The position numbers were made by a program, and so were the translations under genes. A stretch of 64,000 nucleotides of DNA from Beroe forskalii (lineage: Eukaryota > Ctenophora > Nuda > Beroida > Beroidae): positions 248,001-312,000 of the forward strand of contig WFMF01000070.1 in the NCBI GenBank assembly GCA_011033025.1. Reading direction: 5' to 3'. The notes under the pieces are model-generated. The model had not been told where the DNA came from, searched no databases, and saw only the letters and a program-made list of their open reading frames with translations. Shown here piece by piece: positions 59,619 through 64,000 of the stretch. Positions within the stretch are counted from its first letter, which is position 1, and each line of letters starts with the position of its first letter.

Positions 59619-62600
59619 ATATAACTCTGGCTGAGTTACGTCATAGTCACGTGACTTTTCATCCAAAATAAAATAAGTATTATAAATATATGCTTCAGTA
59701 TAAACGTCGCCGGAGTAGGTCGTCAGGTCGTCAGCTCCTCAGTTAAAGGCAAAGATCATGGGACACAAGCACATCGGATCGAGAACACCGGAACACGGGA
59801 CAGGCACATCGGATCACCAGATCAAGAACACAGGAACATCAGTACAACAGATCAAGGGACACAAGCACATCGGATCGAGAACACCGGAACACGGGACAGG
59901 CACAACGGATCACTAGATCAAGAACACAGGAACATCGGATCATTAGATCATGGAACACAGGTACGTCAGATCATTGGATCGAGAACACTGGAACATCGGA
60001 TCATTAGATCGGGAACACTGGAACATCGGATCATTAGATCGGGAACACTGGAACATCGGATCATTAGATCGGGAACACTGGAACATCGGATCATTAGATC
60101 GGGAACACTGGAACATCGGATCATTAGATCGGGAACACTGGAACATCGGATCATCAGATCAGGAACACCGGAACATCGGATCATTAGATCAGGAACATCG
60201 GATCATTAGATCAGGAACACTGGAACATCGGATCATTGGATCAGGAACACTGGAACATCAGATCATTAGATCAGAACACTGGAACATCAGATCATTAGAT
60301 CGGGAACACAGGTACGTCGGATCATTAGATCGGGAACACTGGAACATCGGATCATTAGATCGGGAACACTGGAACATCGGATCATTAGATCGGGAACACT
60401 GGAACATCGGATCATTAGATCGGGAACACTGGAACATCGGATCATTAGATCGGGAACACTGGAACATCGGATCATTAGATCGGGAACACTGGAACATCGG
60501 ATCATTAGATCGGGAACACTGGAACATCGGATCATTAGATCGGGAACACTGGAACATCGGATCATTAGATCATGGAACACAGGTACGTCGGATCATTAGA
60601 TCGGGAACACTGGAACATCGGATCATTAGATCGGGAACACTGGAACATCGGATCATTAGATCAGGAACACTGGAACATCGGATCATTAGATCAGAACACT
60701 GGAACATCGGATCATTAGATCGGGAGCACTGAAACATCGGATAATTAGATCACGGAACACAGGTACATCGGATCATTAGATCAGGAACACTGGAACATCG
60801 GATCATTGGATCAGGAACACTGGAACATCAGATCATTAGATCGGGAGCACTGGAAAATCGGATCATTAGATCGGGAACATTGGAACACTGGAACATCGGA
60901 TCATTAGATCGGGAACACTGGAACATCGGATCATTAGATCGAGAACACTGGAACATCGGATCATTAGATCGGGAACACTGGAACATCGGATCATTAGATC
61001 GGGAACACTGGAACATCGGATCATTAGATCGGGAACACTGGAACATCGGATCATTAGATCAGAACACTGGATACGTCGGATCTATTAGATCGGGAACACT
61101 GGAACATTGGATCATTAGATCATGGGAACACTGGAACATCGGATCATTAGATCGAGGAAGATGGAACATCGATCATTAGATCGGGAACAATGAACATCGG
61201 ATCATCAAGATCATGGAACACAGGTACGTCGGATCATTGGATCGAGATTACTGGAACATCGGATCATCGGATCGCACAGGAGATCACAGGTACGTCGGAT
61301 CATTAGATCGAGAACACTTAAACATCGGATCATTAGATCATGAACACAGGTACGTCGGATCATTGGATGAGGATCGAGATCACTGGAACAATGATCATTA
61401 GATCATGGAACACAGATCGTCGGATCATTGAACACGGACCTTTATTGTCGGATCATTGATCCCGAGAACACTGAAAACATCGATCGGATCATTGGGATCA
61501 TGGAACACAGGAACATCGGATCATACATCGAACACAGGTACGTCGGATCATTGGATCGAGATCAGTGGAATTTCGGATCAATAGATCATGGAACACAGGT
61601 ACGTTGGATCATTAAATCGAGATCACTGGAATATCAGATCATTAGATCATGGAACACAGGTATGTCTGATCATTGGATCGAGAACACTGGAACATCGAAT
61701 CATTAGATCATGGAACACAGGTACGTCGGATCGTTAAATCGAGAACACTGGAACATCGGATCATTAGATCGCAAAACACAGGATATGTCGGATCATTAGA
61801 TCGAGAACACTGAACATTGGATCATTAGATCATGGAACACAGGTAAGTCGGATCATTGCATCGATCTAATGATCCGACGTACCTGTGTTCCATGATCTAA
61901 TGATCCGATGTTCCACGATCTCGATCAAATGATCCGACGTAACTGTGATTCATTGATCTAATGATTCGATGTTCCATGTTCGATCTAATGATCCGATGTT
62001 CAGTGTTCCCGATCTAATGATCCGACGTACCTGTGTTCCATGATCTAATGATCCAATGTTCCAGTGTTCCTCGATCCATGATCCGATGTACCCAGTGTTC
62101 CCCGATCTAATGATCCGATGTTCCAGTGTTCCCGATCTAATGATCCGATGTACCCAGTGTTCCCGATCTAATGATCCGATGTTCCAGTGTTTCGATCTAA
62201 TGATCCGACGTACCAGTGTGGTGTTCCAGTGCATGATCTAATGATCCGATGTTCCAGTGTTCCCGATCTAATGATCTGATGTTCCAGTGTTCCCGATCTA
62301 ATGATCCGATGTTCCAGTGTTCGATCTAATGATCTGATGTTCCAGTGTTCCCGATCTAATGATCCGACGCATGATCTAATGATCCGATGTTCCAGTGTCC
62401 TCGATCTAATGATCGATGTTCCAGTGATCCAATGATCTAATGATCCGACGTACCTGTGTTCCATGAACTGATGATCCGATGTTCCAGTGTTCCTGATCTA
62501 ATGATCCGATGTTCCAGTGTTCTAATGCCTAATGATCTGACGTACTGTGTTCCATGAACTGATGATCCGATGTTCCAGTGTTCCCGATCTAATGATCCGA

Positions 62601-63336
62601 TGTTCCAGTGTTCCCGATCTAATGATCCGATGTTCCAGTGTTCCCGATCTAATGATCCGATGTTCCAGTGTTCCCGATCTAATGATCCGATGTTCCAGTG
62701 TTCCCGATCTAATGATCTGATGTTCCAGTGTTCTGATCTAATGATCCGATGTTCCGTGTTCCATGATCTAATGATCCGATGTTCAGTGTTCCCGATCTAA
62801 TGATCCGATGTTCCAGTGTTCCCGATCTAATGATCCGATGTTCCAGTGTTCCCCGTGTTCTAATGTTCCCGATCTAATGATCCGATGTTCCAGTGTTCCC
62901 GATCTAATGATCCGATGTTCCAGTGTTCCCGATCTAATGATCCGATGTTCCAGTGTTCCGATCTAATGATCCAATGTTCTGATCTAGTGATCCGATGTTC
63001 CAGTGTCCCATGATCCAGTAATCGATACCTGTGATGTCTCTGTGTTCTTGATCTAGTGATCCGATGTGCCTGTCCCATGTTCCAGTGTTCTCGATCCGAT
63101 GTACTTGTGTCCCTTGATCTATTGTACTGATGTTCCTGTGTTCTTGATCAATGATCCGATATGCCTGTATTTCCAGTGTTGAAAATCCGATATACTGTGT
63201 CCCCATGATCTTTGGGACACTTTAACTGAGGAACTGACGACCTACTCCGGCGACGCATGCATACTGAAGCATATAATACTTATTTTATTTTGGATGAAAA
63301 GTCACGTGATATGACGTAACTCAGCCAGAGTTATAT
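59619..63336. mobile_element. Foldback element made of an inverted ~30-bp satellite
   Basis: 3.7 kb bounded by inverted ends: ATATAACTCTGGCTGAGTTA at 59619 and its complement ending 63336. The outer arms of about 130 bp match each other, including GTCACGTGACTTTTCATCC and CGTCGCCGGAGTAGGTCGTC. Inside, ~30-bp units starting GGATCATTAGATCGGGAACA run in one orientation to about 61860 and in the opposite orientation from there to about 62990, with more diverged units near both ends. The layout is that of foldback (FB-like) elements. No transposase and no target duplication seen. Long frames across it (for example 59950-60732) read NIGSLDREHW periodically and are not genes. Confidence 0.8.
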
Positions 63337-63404
63337 AAAGTGGAAGCACGCAAACATCTGGTCATGAAAACGCGCATTGCTTTGCTTTGCTTTGCATTTT
63401 GTAA

Positions 63405-63815
63405 AATACGCTTATTTTGTAAAATTACGCGTATTTTAAAATACGCGTATTTTGTAGCGTATGAAATACGTATTTTGTGAAATACGCGTATTTTGTGAAA
63501 TACGCGTATTTTGTGAAATACGCGTATTTTGTGAAATACGCGTATTTTGTGAAATACGCGGATTTTGTGAAATACGCGTATTTTGTGAAATTATACGCGT
63601 ATTTCACAAAATACGCGTATTTTGTGAAATACGCGTATTTTGTAAAATGCGCGTATTTTGAAATACACGTATTTTGTGAAGTATGCGTATTTTGAAATAC
63701 GCGTATTTTGTGAAATACGCGTAAATTGTGAAATATGCTTATTTTTTAAAATACGCGTATTTTACAAAATATATTTTGTAAAATACTATACGCGTATTTT
63801 GTAAAATATGCGTAT
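63405..63815. repeat. 18-bp ACGCGT-centred satellite
   Basis: About 20 copies of AAATACGCGTATTTTGTG. Each unit contains the palindrome AAATACGCGTATTT, and the array flips orientation near 63595. It starts 70 bp after the foldback element. Confidence 0.92.
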
Positions 63816-63953
63816 TTTTCTTCAGCCAGATGTACACTGCAGAAGCTGGCAAACTTGACTATCGATGATGATACAGATACGATAAGATCCTTTGCCCTGT
63901 ATGCTAGACAGCTATGACGCATACTTCACAGATAGCTTTTTGGCAGCATCAGC

Positions 63954-63998
63954 GGGTCTGGTATCAACTGTTATTTATCAGTGATACCAAACCCGGTC
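63954..63998. other. Hairpin at the window edge
   Basis: GGGTCTGGTATCAACTG and CAGTGATACCAAACCC pair across an 8-nt TTATTTAT loop with two mismatches. It may be an element terminus; the sequence ends at 64000. Confidence 0.6.
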
Positions 63999-64000
63999 TA

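Noticed and set aside
59950-60732. 260-residue open frame (NIGSLDREHW repeats)
   Set aside because: It is the translation of a ~30-bp satellite, whose length keeps any frame open. It is open on both strands, and the periodicity is purely DNA-level.
60000-62990. CRISPR-like array
   Set aside because: Repeats are directly contiguous with no unique spacers, and the DNA is animal. It is a satellite.
63425-63695. KYAYFTKYAYF / CEIRVF repeat frames
   Set aside because: Translations of the 18-bp ACGCGT array in two frames.

Overview
The window is animal nuclear DNA. It carries spliced genes with GT-AG introns: a daughterless/TCF-type bHLH E-protein, a TEAD/Scalloped transcription factor, and the mitochondrial outer-membrane protein SLC25A46. 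It also has two single-exon class-A-like GPCR genes. Introns run to 12.5 kb, the sequence is AT-rich, and it is full of minisatellites and short inverted-repeat elements. The protein domains are clearly metazoan, but they are more diverged from vertebrate forms than I would expect of a close bilaterian. An early-branching or fast-evolving invertebrate (for example a ctenophore-like genome) is my inference; the species cannot be read from the sequence.

Layout: 1-4.66 kb is upstream DNA with a cluster of CACGTG E-boxes. From 4.67 to 14.38 kb (+) lies an eight-exon E-protein gene whose reconstructed frame is open for 523 codons. From 14.6 to 17.4 kb there is a repeat complex: an inverted repeat, a ~143-bp tandem array, UUCG hairpins and a ~135-bp array. 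From 19.96 to 23.48 kb two convergent GPCR paralogues face each other. From 23.5 to 30.2 kb is intergenic DNA with DNA-transposon MITEs and an assembly gap (30262-30361). From 30.56 to 34.73 kb (+) are the last four coding exons of SLC25A46, with a large minisatellite in one intron. From 34.7 to 41 kb is repeat-rich intergenic DNA. From 41.07 to 57.14 kb (+) are the 5' coding exons of a TEAD gene, with a hAT-type MITE and several minisatellites in its introns; its C-terminal half lies beyond the window or was not found. From 59.6 to 63.3 kb is a 3.7-kb foldback element built of ~30-bp satellite units that switch orientation in the middle, followed by an ACGCGT-rich array.

The genes have no evident common pathway. 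The two transcription factors have separate known roles: E-proteins dimerise with tissue-specific bHLH factors, and TEAD is the DNA-binding partner of YAP/Yorkie. The most interesting pattern is structural. In two unrelated genes several exon-intron junctions are themselves duplicated: a splice donor unit four times, a complete 3' splice-site unit seven times, and introns bracketed by direct repeats of 9, 19 and 20 bp that cross the splice sites. This looks like a local footprint of intron gain or splice-site duplication.
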